Below, piece after piece: positions 1-8,163 of a DNA stretch of 64,000 nt. The notes under the pieces are model-generated. The model searched no databases. It worked only from the letters and a program-made list of their open reading frames with translations, and was not told the origin of the DNA. Position 1 is the stretch's first letter. Each line of letters opens with the position of its first letter. A program made the translations under genes and the position numbers. The DNA is taken from positions 62,001 through 126,000 of the forward strand of contig NZ_KB907811.1 in the NCBI RefSeq assembly GCF_000382225.1, read 5' to 3'. This DNA is from Hymenobacter aerophilus DSM 13606. Lineage in GTDB: Bacteria > Bacteroidota > Bacteroidia > Cytophagales > Hymenobacteraceae.

Positions 1-64
1 GTTCTGGCGGGTTTTTTGCGCAGCGTCGCCGAGTCAACCTATTACCCACTTTAAGTGCCTGTTT

Positions 65-520
65 ATGCTACGCTCTGTACTCCTGTTAGCTGTTGGGCTG
101 CTGCTCGGCGGCGCCCCGGCCTTCGCCCAAACGGCCGGTCTGCGCACCCAGCCCATCGATTTCGACAACACGCTGGTCGTAACGCTGCCCGACGAGGGGC
201 AGGTGGCCTGGCAGCGGGCCGGCCGGCTGCTGGCCCGGCGCGGCTACCTGGTGCGCTTTGCCAGCCCCGAGCTGCTCACCATCAGCACCGAGCCGGTAAA
301 CAACTTTGCGCAGCACCTGATGGGCGTGTATCTGGTGGTGGATGGGCACGAGCTGCAGCTGCAGGGCTACATCCCGGCCGGCGACAACACAATTAACTGG
401 CTGCACGTCATCGAATACGACAATGGCAAGGGCGTGAGCGGCCGCCGCTGGCAGGAGCTGGAGGAAATAGCCCGCCTGCTGGGCGGCCCGGTGCGCTACG
501 CCCGCACCCCCACCCACTAG
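65..520 (+). CDS. Secreted hypothetical protein, paralogue of the next gene
   Basis: This 151-residue protein starts with a clear signal peptide (residues 1-22, hydrophobic core then AFAQ), so it should be exported to the periplasm or outer membrane. I recognise no named family. The mature part has the pattern DNTLVVTLPDE, VAWQRA, ARRGY and LLTIST, which recurs in the same order in the gene starting at 578, so the two are tandem duplicates. No catalytic motif is visible. The small size and alpha/beta pattern would suit a binding or envelope role, but that is inference. The ATG at 65 is chosen because the signal peptide follows it directly. Confidence 0.75.
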   Translation: MLRSVLLLAVGLLLGGAPAFAQTAGLRTQPIDFDNTLVVTLPDEGQVAWQRAGRLLARRGYLVRFASPELLTISTEPVNNFAQHLMGVYLVVDGHELQLQGYIPAGDNTINWLHVIEYDNGKGVSGRRWQELEEIARLLGGPVRYARTPTH

Positions 521-577
521 CTGCCCGGCCCGGCCCCGTTGCGGGCCCCGGCTTCCTGCCTTTTAGCGTCTATTCTG

Positions 578-1024
578 ATGAAAAAACTATTGCTGCCGCT
601 GCTGCTGCTGGCCGTCGGGCCGGCCTTGGCCCAACTACCCGCCCTGCACGCCACGCCCGAAAAAAACGACGATACCATTGTGCTCACCCTCACCGACGAG
701 CCCCGCGTGGCCTGGCAGCGGGCCGCCGGCGTGCTGGCCGCTCGGGGCTACACCTTCCGCTACTCCGACGCCGACCTGCTCGCCCTCAGCACCGATTTCA
801 TCGATCTGAAATCCACTTCCATCATCGCTATTTTCGTGCAGGTGCAGGACAACCAGCTGTTGCTGCGCGGCCGCTGGATTACGGGCAGCGACCTGACCAC
901 CAATAGCAGGGCGGTACGGCGGGGCGGTTTTCTGGGCGGCACCAGCAGCGAGTGGCCCGAGCTGGAAGCCATTGCCCACCAGCTGGGCAGCACGGCGGGC
1001 TACTACGAGTCGGAGGCCGAATAG
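578..1024 (+). CDS. Secreted hypothetical protein, tandem paralogue
   Basis: This 148-residue protein begins at ATG 578, where the signal peptide MKKLLLPLLLLAVGPALAQ starts; an upstream in-frame start at 539 would put 13 non-signal residues in front and is less likely. The mature protein repeats the pattern of its upstream neighbour (DDTIVLTLTDE, VAWQRA, AARGY, LLALST) with a longer middle section. The genes are 57 bp apart on the same strand and probably cotranscribed. Function is unknown. The downstream side is a repeat-rich convergent spacer. Confidence 0.78.
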   Translation: MKKLLLPLLLLAVGPALAQLPALHATPEKNDDTIVLTLTDEPRVAWQRAAGVLAARGYTFRYSDADLLALSTDFIDLKSTSIIAIFVQVQDNQLLLRGRWITGSDLTTNSRAVRRGGFLGGTSSEWPELEAIAHQLGSTAGYYESEAE

Positions 1025-1218
1025 GGCAGCGAAGGGCCGTTCTGGCGGGGCACCTCACCCGCTGGCCCCCCCTCCGAAAAGCAAGCGGAGCAACTAGCTT
1101 GGAGTTTGCTGGAACCAGAGCCGCTACCACCAGCCTAAAAAGCAGGATTTGGTTCTCCCGCGCCTTTTTCGGAGAGCGGGGCAGGAAGCGGGGCGCAACG
1201 CCTGGCCAATAGGCGCGT
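1025..1218. other. Spacer without gene, convergent 3' region
   Basis: This stretch follows the stop codon of the second secreted paralogue. Open frames here on both strands are low-complexity continuations of the repeat array downstream. I see no promoter, RNA gene or conserved coding pattern. Confidence 0.5.
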
Positions 1219-1260
1219 GGGGTGTTCGGCAACACCCGGCGGGGTGTTGCCGAACACCCC
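1219..1260. repeat. Perfect 19-bp inverted repeat, 4-nt loop
   Basis: Arms at 1219-1237 and 1242-1260 are exact reverse complements built on GGGTGTTCGGCAACACCC, separated by GGCG. It would form a very stable hairpin on either strand. It sits at the left edge of the GC-rich array and lacks a T tract, so it is not a classical terminator. Confidence 0.9.
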
Positions 1261-1470
1261 GGCCGGACCAAATTAGCCCGGCCAAGGGGTGAAATGGCCC
1301 GGCACCGGACCAGATTGGCCCGGCCGGGGGGCAAAATGGCCCGGCCAGGGGGTAAAAAGGCCCGGCGCCGGACCAACTTGGCCCGGCCGGGGGGTAAAAA
1401 GGCCCGGCCCCGAACCAAATTGGCTCGGGGCCGGGCCTTTTTACCCCCCGGCCGGGCCATTGCACCGCCA
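1261..1470. repeat. GC-rich tandem array ending in a perfect 35-bp inverted repeat
   Basis: About three imperfect units of roughly 42 bp are visible. Each runs GGCCCGGC, a CCGGACCA-type segment, TTGGCCCGGCCGGGGGG, then an A-rich TAAAAA step. The right end folds back: 1379-1413 is the exact reverse complement of 1425-1459, with an 11-nt loop (1414-1424) that contains CCAAATTGG. The arms carry both AAAAA and TTTTT steps, so transcripts from either side would end in a U-rich strong hairpin. It lies between convergent genes (ending at 1024 and 1517) and could act as a bidirectional terminator. Open frames across it encode repeated Ala-Arg-Pro-Gly and are not genes. Confidence 0.88.
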
Positions 1471-1516
1471 ACGCCGGCCGGCGGGCGGGTGGGCCGGAAA
1501 GAGAAAGGGCGACGGG

Positions 1517-1993
1517 CTACTTGCGGCTGGCGCTACCGTTGGGGCCGGAGCGGCCGGGGAAGCGCTGCCGGAGGTCGTCGTAGGCGGTTTGGGCGCCGGG
1601 CTGCCTTTTTTCGGCCATGAACTTGATGTTCTGGTAAATGCTCAGGGCCGAGGCATAGGCTTCGGAGCCGGCCAGCATCATGGTGGAGTCGAGTAGCTCG
1701 GTGAGCTGGGCCAGCTGCTGGTGCAGGGGCGTGAGCTGCTGCACGCCCTGCAAATCCTGCTTCAGGTCGGGCAGGCTCACGAAACCTGGGGCGAAGGCGG
1801 GAGTGGTGGTGGCGTAGTCGGCGGTTTTTTGCACGAAGGCCACGGTTTTGTCGGCCATGCGCAGCATCGAGCGGCGCTCGTCGGGGGTGAGGGCGTGCAG
1901 GTACTGCTCGAGGGCGGTACGGAAGGCGTCGAGGGCGGCCTGGGCCTGCTGGAGGGCGGTGGCCGGAATGTCCTGCGAAAACTGGTTGGGCAT
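1517..1993 (-). CDS. Conserved-looking hypothetical protein, helical
   Basis: The 158-residue product has no signal peptide or membrane segment and is predicted by eye to be mostly helical, with heptad-like Leu/Ala spacing (LQQAQAALDAF, LKQDLQGVQQL, LHQQLAQL). The C-terminus is Gly/Arg/Ser-rich and probably disordered. I recognise no family. The ATG at 1993 gives the most compact product with a plausible start (MPNQFSQD). It is convergent with the secreted paralogues across the repeat array and divergent from the DUF885 gene. Likely cytoplasmic; function unknown. Confidence 0.7.
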   Translation of the reverse strand: MPNQFSQDIPATALQQAQAALDAFRTALEQYLHALTPDERRSMLRMADKTVAFVQKTADYATTTPAFAPGFVSLPDLKQDLQGVQQLTPLHQQLAQLTELLDSTMMLAGSEAYASALSIYQNIKFMAEKRQPGAQTAYDDLRQRFPGRSGPNGSASRK

Positions 1994-2156
1994 GGGAGAG
2001 AGAGTGAGAGGATGGAAGAAGAAGTCCGCTGGCCCCCCGCTGCACTGGTACGGCCGGGCTTAGCGGCCATAAGGTGCAACGAAATAGCGACTTAGCCAAG
2101 CCCCCACCCCCGCTTGTTATGGTCCGCGTTTGGCCTTGTCGTGGTACTCCTCTACT

Positions 2157-2245
2157 TGTCATCCTGCGCGCAGCGAAGGACCTATACAGAGGCTATTATC
2201 AGATAGTACCTGCTGTATAGGTCCTTCGCTCCGCTCAGGATGACA
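2157..2245. repeat. REP-1, GGACCTATACAG-type palindrome
   Basis: Ends are TGTCATCCTG and CAGGATGACA. The inner arms read GCGAAGGACCTATACAG and CTGTATAGGTCCTTCGC around a short AT-rich loop. It is one of only two copies lying between divergent genes. Confidence 0.9.
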
Positions 2246-2314
2246 GGGTGGGGGCCTCGGCCACCGCGGCGTTGCCCCGCGCAACGCCGCGGCCCGACTT
2301 CCGTCCTTGCCGCG

Positions 2315-2322
2315 TACCTTGC
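2315..2322 (+). promoter_or_regulatory. Putative -7 box for the DUF885 gene
   Basis: TACCTTGC lies 17 bp before the ATG and resembles the Bacteroidota TAnnTTTG box with one change. No convincing -33 TTG was found at the expected distance. Confidence 0.4.
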
Positions 2323-2339
2323 CCGCTTAACCCCCGCTC

Positions 2340-4121
2340 ATGAAACACCGCTACTTCCTGCCCGCCGCCCTGCTGCTGGCCGGCGCCGGCCTGCTGTCCG
2401 CCTGCGACTCGGGCACCAAGCCCGCCACCGGCACCGATGCTACCGCCGACGCCACCTTCGACGACTATAAGGCCCGCTTCATCGACTCGCTCTGGTACTA
2501 CAACCCCGAGTGGGCCAGCAGCGCCGGCTACCACCGCTACGACTCGGTGCTGGTGGTGCCCTCGGCCGCCCGCCGCCAGACCGAGGCCCAGGCCATTGCG
2601 CGCCGGGCCCGGGAGATGCAGACGTTCGAGCTGGGCAAGCTGTCGGTAAACAACCAGACCGACTTCCGGCTGATGCAGAACTACCTGGCCTCGGCCCGCT
2701 TCTACGCCGACACGCTGCGCAGCTGGCAGTGGAACCCGGCCAACTACAACGTGGGCGGCGCGGTGGCCGAGCTGCTCAACGGCCGCTACGCCCCCCTCGA
2801 CCGGCGTTTGCGCGCCATCAGCCACAAGCTTATCCAGAGCACCGACTACTACGAGGCCGCCAAGCAGAGCATCAGGCAGCCTACCCGCGAGCACACCAAC
2901 CTGGCCATCCGCCAGAACCAGGGCGGCCTGAGCGTGTTTGGCCCCGCGCTGCTCGATTCGGTGGCTAAATCGGGGCTGAGCGAGGCCGAAAAGCAGGAGC
3001 TGCGCGGCCGCATCGGCACCACCAAGCTGGCCATGGAAGGCTACATCCGCTTTCTGCAAACCGAGGTGCTGCCGGCGAACAACTTCCGCAGCTTCCGCAT
3101 CGGGCCCGAGCTGTTTGCCCGCAAGTTTGCCCTCGACATTCAGAGCAGCTACTCGGCCGATGAGGTGTACCAGAAGGCCCTCACGCACCGCCAGGAGCTG
3201 CTGGCCGACATGAAGGCCCGGGCCCTGCGCATCTACCCCAAGTACGTGCAGTACCAGGCCGTGCCGCAGGACACGCTGGCCATCGTGCGCGACGTGGTGG
3301 CGGCCCTCTCGCGCGAGCACGCTACGCCCCAGCGCTTCGTGGATGCCGTGCGCGAGCAGATGCCCGAGCTGGTGCGCTGGGTGAACGAGCACGATTTGCT
3401 GACCCAGGACCCCACCCAGCCGCTGGTGGTGCGCGAAACCCCGCTCTACATGCGCGGCAGCGGCGCCGGCGCCAGCGTATCGGCCCCCGGCCCCTACGAC
3501 AAGGGCGCCGACACCTACTACAACGTGGACCCGATTGTGGGCTTGCCGGCCCCCCAGGCCGAAAGCTACCTGCGCGAGTACAACACCTACACGCTCCAGA
3601 TTCTCAACATCCACGAGGCCATTCCGGGCCACTACACCCAGCTCGTGTACGCCAACCGCAGCCCCTCGCTCATCAAGTCCATTCTGGGCAACGGGGCCAT
3701 GATTGAGGGCTGGGCCGTGTACGCCGAACGCATGATGCTGGAAAGCGGCTACGGTGGCAACACCGACGAGTTCTGGCTGATGTGGGACAAGTGGAACATG
3801 CGCGTGACCCTGAACGCCATCCTCGACCACGAGGTGCAGGCCGGCAGCATCACCGAAACCCAGGCCGTGGAAATGCTGCGCCGCGACGGGTTCCAGGAAG
3901 AAGCCGAAGCCCGCAACAAGTGGCTGCGCGCCACCCTGAGCCAGGTGCAGCTCAGCTCCTACTTCACCGGCTACACCGAAATCTACGACCTGCGCGAGGA
4001 GCTGAAGCAGAAAGAAGGCAAGGATTTCAACCTCAAAGCCTTCCACGAGCAGTTCCTCAGCTACGGCAGCGCCCCGGTCAAATACATCCGCGAGATGATG
4101 CTGGCCAAGGAAAAGAAGTAG
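2340..4121 (+). CDS. DUF885 family lipoprotein, putative metallopeptidase-like hydrolase
   Basis: The 593-residue protein has a lipoprotein signal peptide with lipobox LSAC (Cys near residue 22), so it should be membrane anchored. The family signature HEAIPGHYTQ occurs at residues 425-434, giving HExxxGH-type potential zinc ligands. A downstream EGWAVYAERM segment is also typical of DUF885. Family members resemble M32-like carboxypeptidases, but the substrate is unknown here. Length is normal for the family. It stands alone, with REP palindromes on both sides, and is convergent with the MORN protein. Peptidase activity is family-based inference. Confidence 0.9.
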   Translation: MKHRYFLPAALLLAGAGLLSACDSGTKPATGTDATADATFDDYKARFIDSLWYYNPEWASSAGYHRYDSVLVVPSAARRQTEAQAIARRAREMQTFELGKLSVNNQTDFRLMQNYLASARFYADTLRSWQWNPANYNVGGAVAELLNGRYAPLDRRLRAISHKLIQSTDYYEAAKQSIRQPTREHTNLAIRQNQGGLSVFGPALLDSVAKSGLSEAEKQELRGRIGTTKLAMEGYIRFLQTEVLPANNFRSFRIGPELFARKFALDIQSSYSADEVYQKALTHRQELLADMKARALRIYPKYVQYQAVPQDTLAIVRDVVAALSREHATPQRFVDAVREQMPELVRWVNEHDLLTQDPTQPLVVRETPLYMRGSGAGASVSAPGPYDKGADTYYNVDPIVGLPAPQAESYLREYNTYTLQILNIHEAIPGHYTQLVYANRSPSLIKSILGNGAMIEGWAVYAERMMLESGYGGNTDEFWLMWDKWNMRVTLNAILDHEVQAGSITETQAVEMLRRDGFQEEAEARNKWLRATLSQVQLSSYFTGYTEIYDLREELKQKEGKDFNLKAFHEQFLSYGSAPVKYIREMMLAKEKK

Positions 4122-4141
4122 GTAAGAGAGTAAAAAGAACG

Positions 4142-4264
4142 GTCATTCTGAGCGAAGGCGCAGCCGAAGTCGAAGAATCTCGCGTGCAGTGGTAACTCCT
4201 GACGACAGGGTTAGCATTGAGGTAGAGATTCTTCGACTTCGGCTGCGCCTTCGCTCAGAATGAC
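4142..4264. repeat. REP-2, GAATCT-type palindrome, loop reversed
   Basis: Ends GTCATTCTGAGCGAAG and CTTCGCTCAGAATGAC; inner arms GTCGAAGAATCTC-like. The loop carries CCTGACGACAGGGTTA, which is the reverse complement of the CCTGTCGTCAGG loop in other copies. It fills a convergent spacer. Confidence 0.9.
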
Positions 4265-4282
4265 ATTCTTATACTTAACAAC

Positions 4283-5704
4283 CTACCGTTTCTTCACTGG
4301 CGCGGCGCTGCCGGGGGCTACCACCTGCCCGTTCCTAAAGGTTTTGCGCTCCTTGACCGTCGTGCCGTCGGGCCCGAAGTAGAGCCAAAGGCCGGTTTCC
4401 TTGCCGTTGCGGAAGGCGCCGGTCATTTCGGGCGTGCCGTCTTCGCGCAGCAGGCGGTAGGGGCCGGTTTTGAGGCCGCGCACGTAGGTGGTTTCGGCCT
4501 GCAGCTTGCCCGAGGGGTAGAACGACTGGGCCAGGCCGGCGGCCTTGCCGTTCTCGTTCAGCAGCTTGCTTTGCAGCGTGCCGGTGGGGTAGTAGGTCAG
4601 TTGCTCGCCCCCGAGGCGGCCGTTCTGGTAGCTCTCCACCTGTTGCACCTGCTTGCCGCCGGGAAAGTACGTGCGCCACTGGCCCGCGGGCAGGTTGTTC
4701 TTGAACTGCTGCTCGCGCTGCAGGCTGCCGTCCTCGAAGTAGCCCGTGATTTTCCGGTCGCGGGCCTGGTTGCCGTATTCGGTCTTCTGCTTCAGTTTGC
4801 CCGACTCGTAGAAATCCTGCTGCGTGCCCACCAGCGTGCCCTGGCGGTAGGTCATGGTGGTTTTCACGGCGCCGTTTTCGTAGTAGGCTTTAGCGGGGCC
4901 GTCGAGGTTGTTGGTGCCGCCGGCCAGGGCGCGGGCCTGCTTGGTGAGGTCGTCGCCGAGCGGGTTTTTCACGGCCCGGCCCAGCAGCGGCGCGGCCACG
5001 TAGGTGCCCTCGGTCTGGAGCTGGCCCGAGCGGTAGTAGCTGCGGTAGCGGCCCCGGCCGGTCTGGTCGGCCAGCACTTCGCTTTCGAGCTGGCCGTTGT
5101 CGTAGTACGTTTTGTAGGGGCCGGCCAGCAGCCCGCGGCGGTAGGTGCCCTCGCTCTGGAGCTGGCCGTTTTCGTAGAAGGTGCGCACCGGTCCGTTGGC
5201 CTGCCCGTCGGCAAACGTAATTTCGGCCTTAGGCTTGCCCGAGTCGTACAGCTCGCGCACCAGGCCGCTGGGCTGGCCCTTGGTCAGCGTCGTTTCCAGC
5301 TTGATTTTGCCGTCGGGAAAGAAGTAGCGCAGCTCGCCGCTGGGCTCATCGTCGGCAAAGCTGCCTTCCTGGGCCAGCTTGCCGGTGTCGTAGTACGTTT
5401 TGAACGGGCCCTGGCGCACGCCGTCCTGGTAAGTTACCTCCAGCCGCCGCCCGCCGTTGGGGTGGAACTCCACGTAGGCCGAGTCGCGCTTGCCGGCCGT
5501 GTAGCGGGTCTGAGCTTCCAGCTTGCCGTTGTAGTAAAACCGCTTGTACGGCCCCTGCATCACGGTATCGGCCCCTACCAGCGCCGCAAACTTCTCCCTG
5601 GGGTGCACCCGTGTCGAGTCGAAGTAGGTAGTGAGCCGCCGCAGCTGCTGGGCCTGGGCGGCGGTGGCAGTGAACAGGACAAGGGTGGCAAACAGGATTC
5701 TCAT
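4283..5704 (-). CDS. Secreted MORN/YwqK-type repeat protein
   Basis: The 473-residue product starts at ATG 5704 with signal peptide MRILFATLVLFTATAAQAQ; an upstream frame to 5761 adds an unlikely charged leader. After residue 20 the protein is made almost entirely of repeats of the form G-x-Y-x3-YY-x2-G-x-L-x2-E-x2-Y-x2-G, the MORN-like pattern of the YwqK antitoxin family. Despite that name, nothing nearby looks like a toxin, so an envelope or binding role is just as likely. The last repeat is followed by a basic tail (KKR). It is convergent with the DUF885 gene and stands apart from the thiolase upstream. Confidence 0.85.
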   Translation of the reverse strand: MRILFATLVLFTATAAQAQQLRRLTTYFDSTRVHPREKFAALVGADTVMQGPYKRFYYNGKLEAQTRYTAGKRDSAYVEFHPNGGRRLEVTYQDGVRQGPFKTYYDTGKLAQEGSFADDEPSGELRYFFPDGKIKLETTLTKGQPSGLVRELYDSGKPKAEITFADGQANGPVRTFYENGQLQSEGTYRRGLLAGPYKTYYDNGQLESEVLADQTGRGRYRSYYRSGQLQTEGTYVAAPLLGRAVKNPLGDDLTKQARALAGGTNNLDGPAKAYYENGAVKTTMTYRQGTLVGTQQDFYESGKLKQKTEYGNQARDRKITGYFEDGSLQREQQFKNNLPAGQWRTYFPGGKQVQQVESYQNGRLGGEQLTYYPTGTLQSKLLNENGKAAGLAQSFYPSGKLQAETTYVRGLKTGPYRLLREDGTPEMTGAFRNGKETGLWLYFGPDGTTVKERKTFRNGQVVAPGSAAPVKKR

Positions 5705-5845
5705 AGCGACAAGAACGGGGGAAATGGCGAAGTAGTGCCTGACGGACCGCCGGGCAATCAAAAGCCCTGCCGCAAAACAAGCGGCAGGGCTCTCAACATC
5801 AGAACAAAGCTGACAGCTAGCAGCTAAAGGCTAACAGCTCAACAA

Positions 5846-7027
5846 CTAGGCTTTCTCCAGCACGATGCTGCTGGCGCCGCCGCCGCCGTTGCAGATGCCG
5901 GTGACGCCGATTTTGCCGCCCTCGTTCTCCATTACAGCCAGTAGCGTCGTCACGATACGGGCGCCGGAAGCCCCCAGCGGGTGGCCCAGGCTCACGGCCC
6001 CGCCGTACACGTTCACCTTGTCGCCTTCCAGCTCCAGCAGCTTGTTGTTGGCCAGCGAAACCACCGAGAAAGCCTCGTTGATTTCGTAGAAATCCACATC
6101 CGAAGCAGCCAGACCAGCGTTTTTCAGCGCCTTCGGAATAGCCAGCGCGGGCGTGGTGGTGAACCACTCGGGGGCCTGCTCGGCATCGGCGAAGCCGCGC
6201 ACAATGGCCAGCGGCTTGATGCCCAACTCGTCGGCCTTCTCGCGGCTCATCAGCAGCACGGCGGCGGCCCCGTCGTTGAGCGTCGAGGCGTTGGCGGCCG
6301 TTACGGTGCCTTCCTTGGTGAAGGCGGCCCGCAGCCCGGAGAACTTGGCGAAATCAGCCTTCAGGTACTCCTCGTCGTCGCTGATAACGGTTTCCTTGCC
6401 GCGCACGGTGATGGTGACGGGCACAATTTCGTCCTTCTTCTTGCCGGCCTTGGCGGCAGCGGCGCTGCGCTCGTAGCTCTGCTGGGCAAAGGCGTCCTGC
6501 TCCTCCCGCGTGATGCCGTAGTGAGCGGCCGTGGCGTCGGCGGCGTTGCCCATGGCGTAATCGTGGTAGGGGTCCCAGAGGCCGTCCTTCATCAGGCCGT
6601 CAATCATCTGGCCGTTGCCGTATTTGGCGCCGAAGCGGGCTTTGTCGAGGTAGTAGGGCACGTTGCTCATGCTTTCCATGCCGCCGGCCATCACCACGTC
6701 GGCCTGGCCCAGCATAATGGCCTGGGCGCCGTACATGATGGCCTTCGAACCCGAGGCGCACACCTTGTTCACGGTCGTGCACTCCACGGTGTCGGGCAGA
6801 CCGGCCTTCTTGGCGGCCTGGCGGGCAGGCGCCTGGCCCAGGTTGGCCGAAATCACGTTGCCCATAATCACCTGCTGCACTTCTTTGCCATCCACGCCGG
6901 CCTTTTCCAGCGCGCCTTTAATGGCAATTGCGCCCAACTCCACGGCCGAAAGCGAGGCCAGGCTGCCGCCAAACGAGCCAATAGGAGTCCGCACGGCGGC
7001 TACGATTACTACTTCCTTGATTTGCAT
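5846..7027 (-). CDS. Acetyl-CoA C-acetyltransferase (thiolase)
   Basis: The 393-residue length matches biosynthetic-type thiolases such as AtoB/PhbA. The acyl-accepting Cys is in VNKVCASGSKA (Cys90), the NEAFS block is present, and the C-terminal catalytic pair is GHPLGASGAR (His349) and GICNGGGGAS (Cys379). The enzyme condenses two acetyl-CoA to acetoacetyl-CoA or runs in reverse in beta-oxidation; direction cannot be told from sequence. It is cytoplasmic and transcribed alone. No PHA synthase, HMG-CoA synthase or beta-oxidation partner lies next to it. Confidence 0.95.
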   Translation of the reverse strand: MQIKEVVIVAAVRTPIGSFGGSLASLSAVELGAIAIKGALEKAGVDGKEVQQVIMGNVISANLGQAPARQAAKKAGLPDTVECTTVNKVCASGSKAIMYGAQAIMLGQADVVMAGGMESMSNVPYYLDKARFGAKYGNGQMIDGLMKDGLWDPYHDYAMGNAADATAAHYGITREEQDAFAQQSYERSAAAAKAGKKKDEIVPVTITVRGKETVISDDEEYLKADFAKFSGLRAAFTKEGTVTAANASTLNDGAAAVLLMSREKADELGIKPLAIVRGFADAEQAPEWFTTTPALAIPKALKNAGLAASDVDFYEINEAFSVVSLANNKLLELEGDKVNVYGGAVSLGHPLGASGARIVTTLLAVMENEGGKIGVTGICNGGGGASSIVLEKA

Positions 7028-7095
7028 AAGTTGAATTAGGTGGGGTGAGATTAGAGCCTAAAGGTACGAAAGGCGATTTGGTGATTTGGCGGTTT

Positions 7096-7166
7096 GGTGA
7101 GTTTGACGTTCAGGCGGGCCCAACTACGCAACTGGGCCGTCAGGGCCCCGAAACGTCAAACTCACC
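7096..7166. repeat. Inverted repeat upstream of thiolase
   Basis: A perfect 15-bp pair, GGTGAGTTTGACGTT (7096-7110) and its complement (7152-7166), encloses GC-rich GGGCCCA/TGGGCC segments. Outer flanks carry repeated TTTGGTGA and CTCACTAT words, as in other spacers of this window. It could terminate the Bat operon. Confidence 0.7.
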
Positions 7167-7191
7167 ATCTCACTATCTCACTATTTCACCA

Positions 7192-8163
7192 CTACCACGC
7201 CGGCTTGGTTTTGTCGCGGGGGGTAGTGGCTTTGCGGGGGAGCTGCTGCAGGTACTGCTGCTCGGCGGTGCGGAGCGCCTCCAGCAGCTGGCGGGCCTGG
7301 CCGGGACTCAGGTTCATCTGCTGGAGGCGGGCGCGCTGGGTTTGCAGGTTGGCCTCGTCGGCGGCCGCGGCTTCGGTGCCGCCGCGCCGACTGGTGCCGC
7401 CGGGGGCTGCGGGGCCATTTGCCTCGTCGCTGAGGCCGCGTACGGTGCCGGGCTGGCTGCCGCGGGCCACGTCGCGCTCGGGCCCGCTGCCGGGCCGGAA
7501 GCCACCGCCGGCTGCCCCGCCCGCCGAAGCCGAAGGCTGGGACGGGTCGGATTGGCCGTCGGCATCGGGCTTGCGCTGCGGGGGGCTGCTCGGGTCGTTG
7601 GGCTGCGTGGGGTCGGGGCGCTGACCGGGGCTGTTGGGGCCGACCTGGGGCTTTGGCTGCTGCTCGCGCGGGCCCGCCTGCTGCTTCCGGGGGCTGCCGT
7701 CGGGGTTGGGCGGGGGCGGCGGGGCCGAGGTGCGGTCGGCCAGGAAACGGCGCAGCACCTCGTAGTTGTAGCGGGCGCCCGCGTTGCCGGCATCGGCCAG
7801 CAGCGCCTGCCGCAGCAGAGCCACGGCCGGCGCGTACTCGCCCCGGTCGGCGGCCAGCTCGGCCAGCTGCTGCAGGGCCACACTCCGGATTTTCTGGTCG
7901 GAGTTGGCCAGCAGATGGCCGTAGTAGGAGCGGGCCTCAGCCGGCCGGCCGGCCCGCAGCGTGGCGTGGCCCAGGTTCAGCCACAGCGCATCGTCGGTGC
8001 CGCCCAGCTCGATGGCGGCTTCGCGGTAGGCCAGGGCAGCCTCGGCATACTGGCGGTTGGCGTAGGCCCGGGCGCCCCGCTGCACGGCCGCATTCCGGTC
8101 GTGGATGCGGGTGAGGCTGCCCCAGAAACCGAGCAGCAGCAGGGTGGTCAGCAGCGTTTTCAT
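7192..8163 (-). CDS. TPR protein, BatC-like
   Basis: The 323-residue product has an N-terminal hydrophobic segment (residues 3-18) and then tetratricopeptide repeats covering about residues 28-145 (patterns such as YAEAALAYREAA and DALWLNLGHATLRAG). A long Pro/Gln/Gly-rich, probably disordered stretch follows (about 165-260), then a short helical C-terminus. Its start overlaps the stop of the VWA gene by 4 bp, indicating translational coupling. That order matches batB-batC of Bacteroidota aerotolerance operons, where the TPR protein is thought to act with the VWA protein at the membrane or in the periplasm. Substrate unknown. Confidence 0.82.
   Translation of the reverse strand: MKTLLTTLLLLGFWGSLTRIHDRNAAVQRGARAYANRQYAEAALAYREAAIELGGTDDALWLNLGHATLRAGRPAEARSYYGHLLANSDQKIRSVALQQLAELAADRGEYAPAVALLRQALLADAGNAGARYNYEVLRRFLADRTSAPPPPPNPDGSPRKQQAGPREQQPKPQVGPNSPGQRPDPTQPNDPSSPPQRKPDADGQSDPSQPSASAGGAAGGGFRPGSGPERDVARGSQPGTVRGLSDEANGPAAPGGTSRRGGTEAAAADEANLQTQRARLQQMNLSPGQARQLLEALRTAEQQYLQQLPRKATTPRDKTKPAW

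Larger units (their letters stand above)
1994..2339. other. Divergent spacer holding REP-1 and a promoter
   Basis: This 346-bp spacer separates two divergent genes. It contains one REP-like palindrome (2157-2245) and a -7-like box (TACCTTGC at 2315) ahead of the DUF885 gene. I see no small gene in the remainder. Confidence 0.6.

Noticed and set aside
879..1470. Open frames on both strands encoding repeated Ala-Arg-Pro-Gly-Gly-Lys
   Set aside because: They are translations of the GC-rich tandem DNA array in several frames at once, with no start context or conserved protein pattern.
2235..4046. 603-codon open frame antisense to the DUF885 gene
   Set aside because: High GC at third positions opens antisense frames; the product is low-complexity (Val, Gly, His, Leu) and the sense gene has a lipobox and a family motif.
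4283..5704. Toxin-antitoxin role for the YwqK-like protein
   Set aside because: It has an export signal and no adjacent toxin gene; the family name alone does not support that role.
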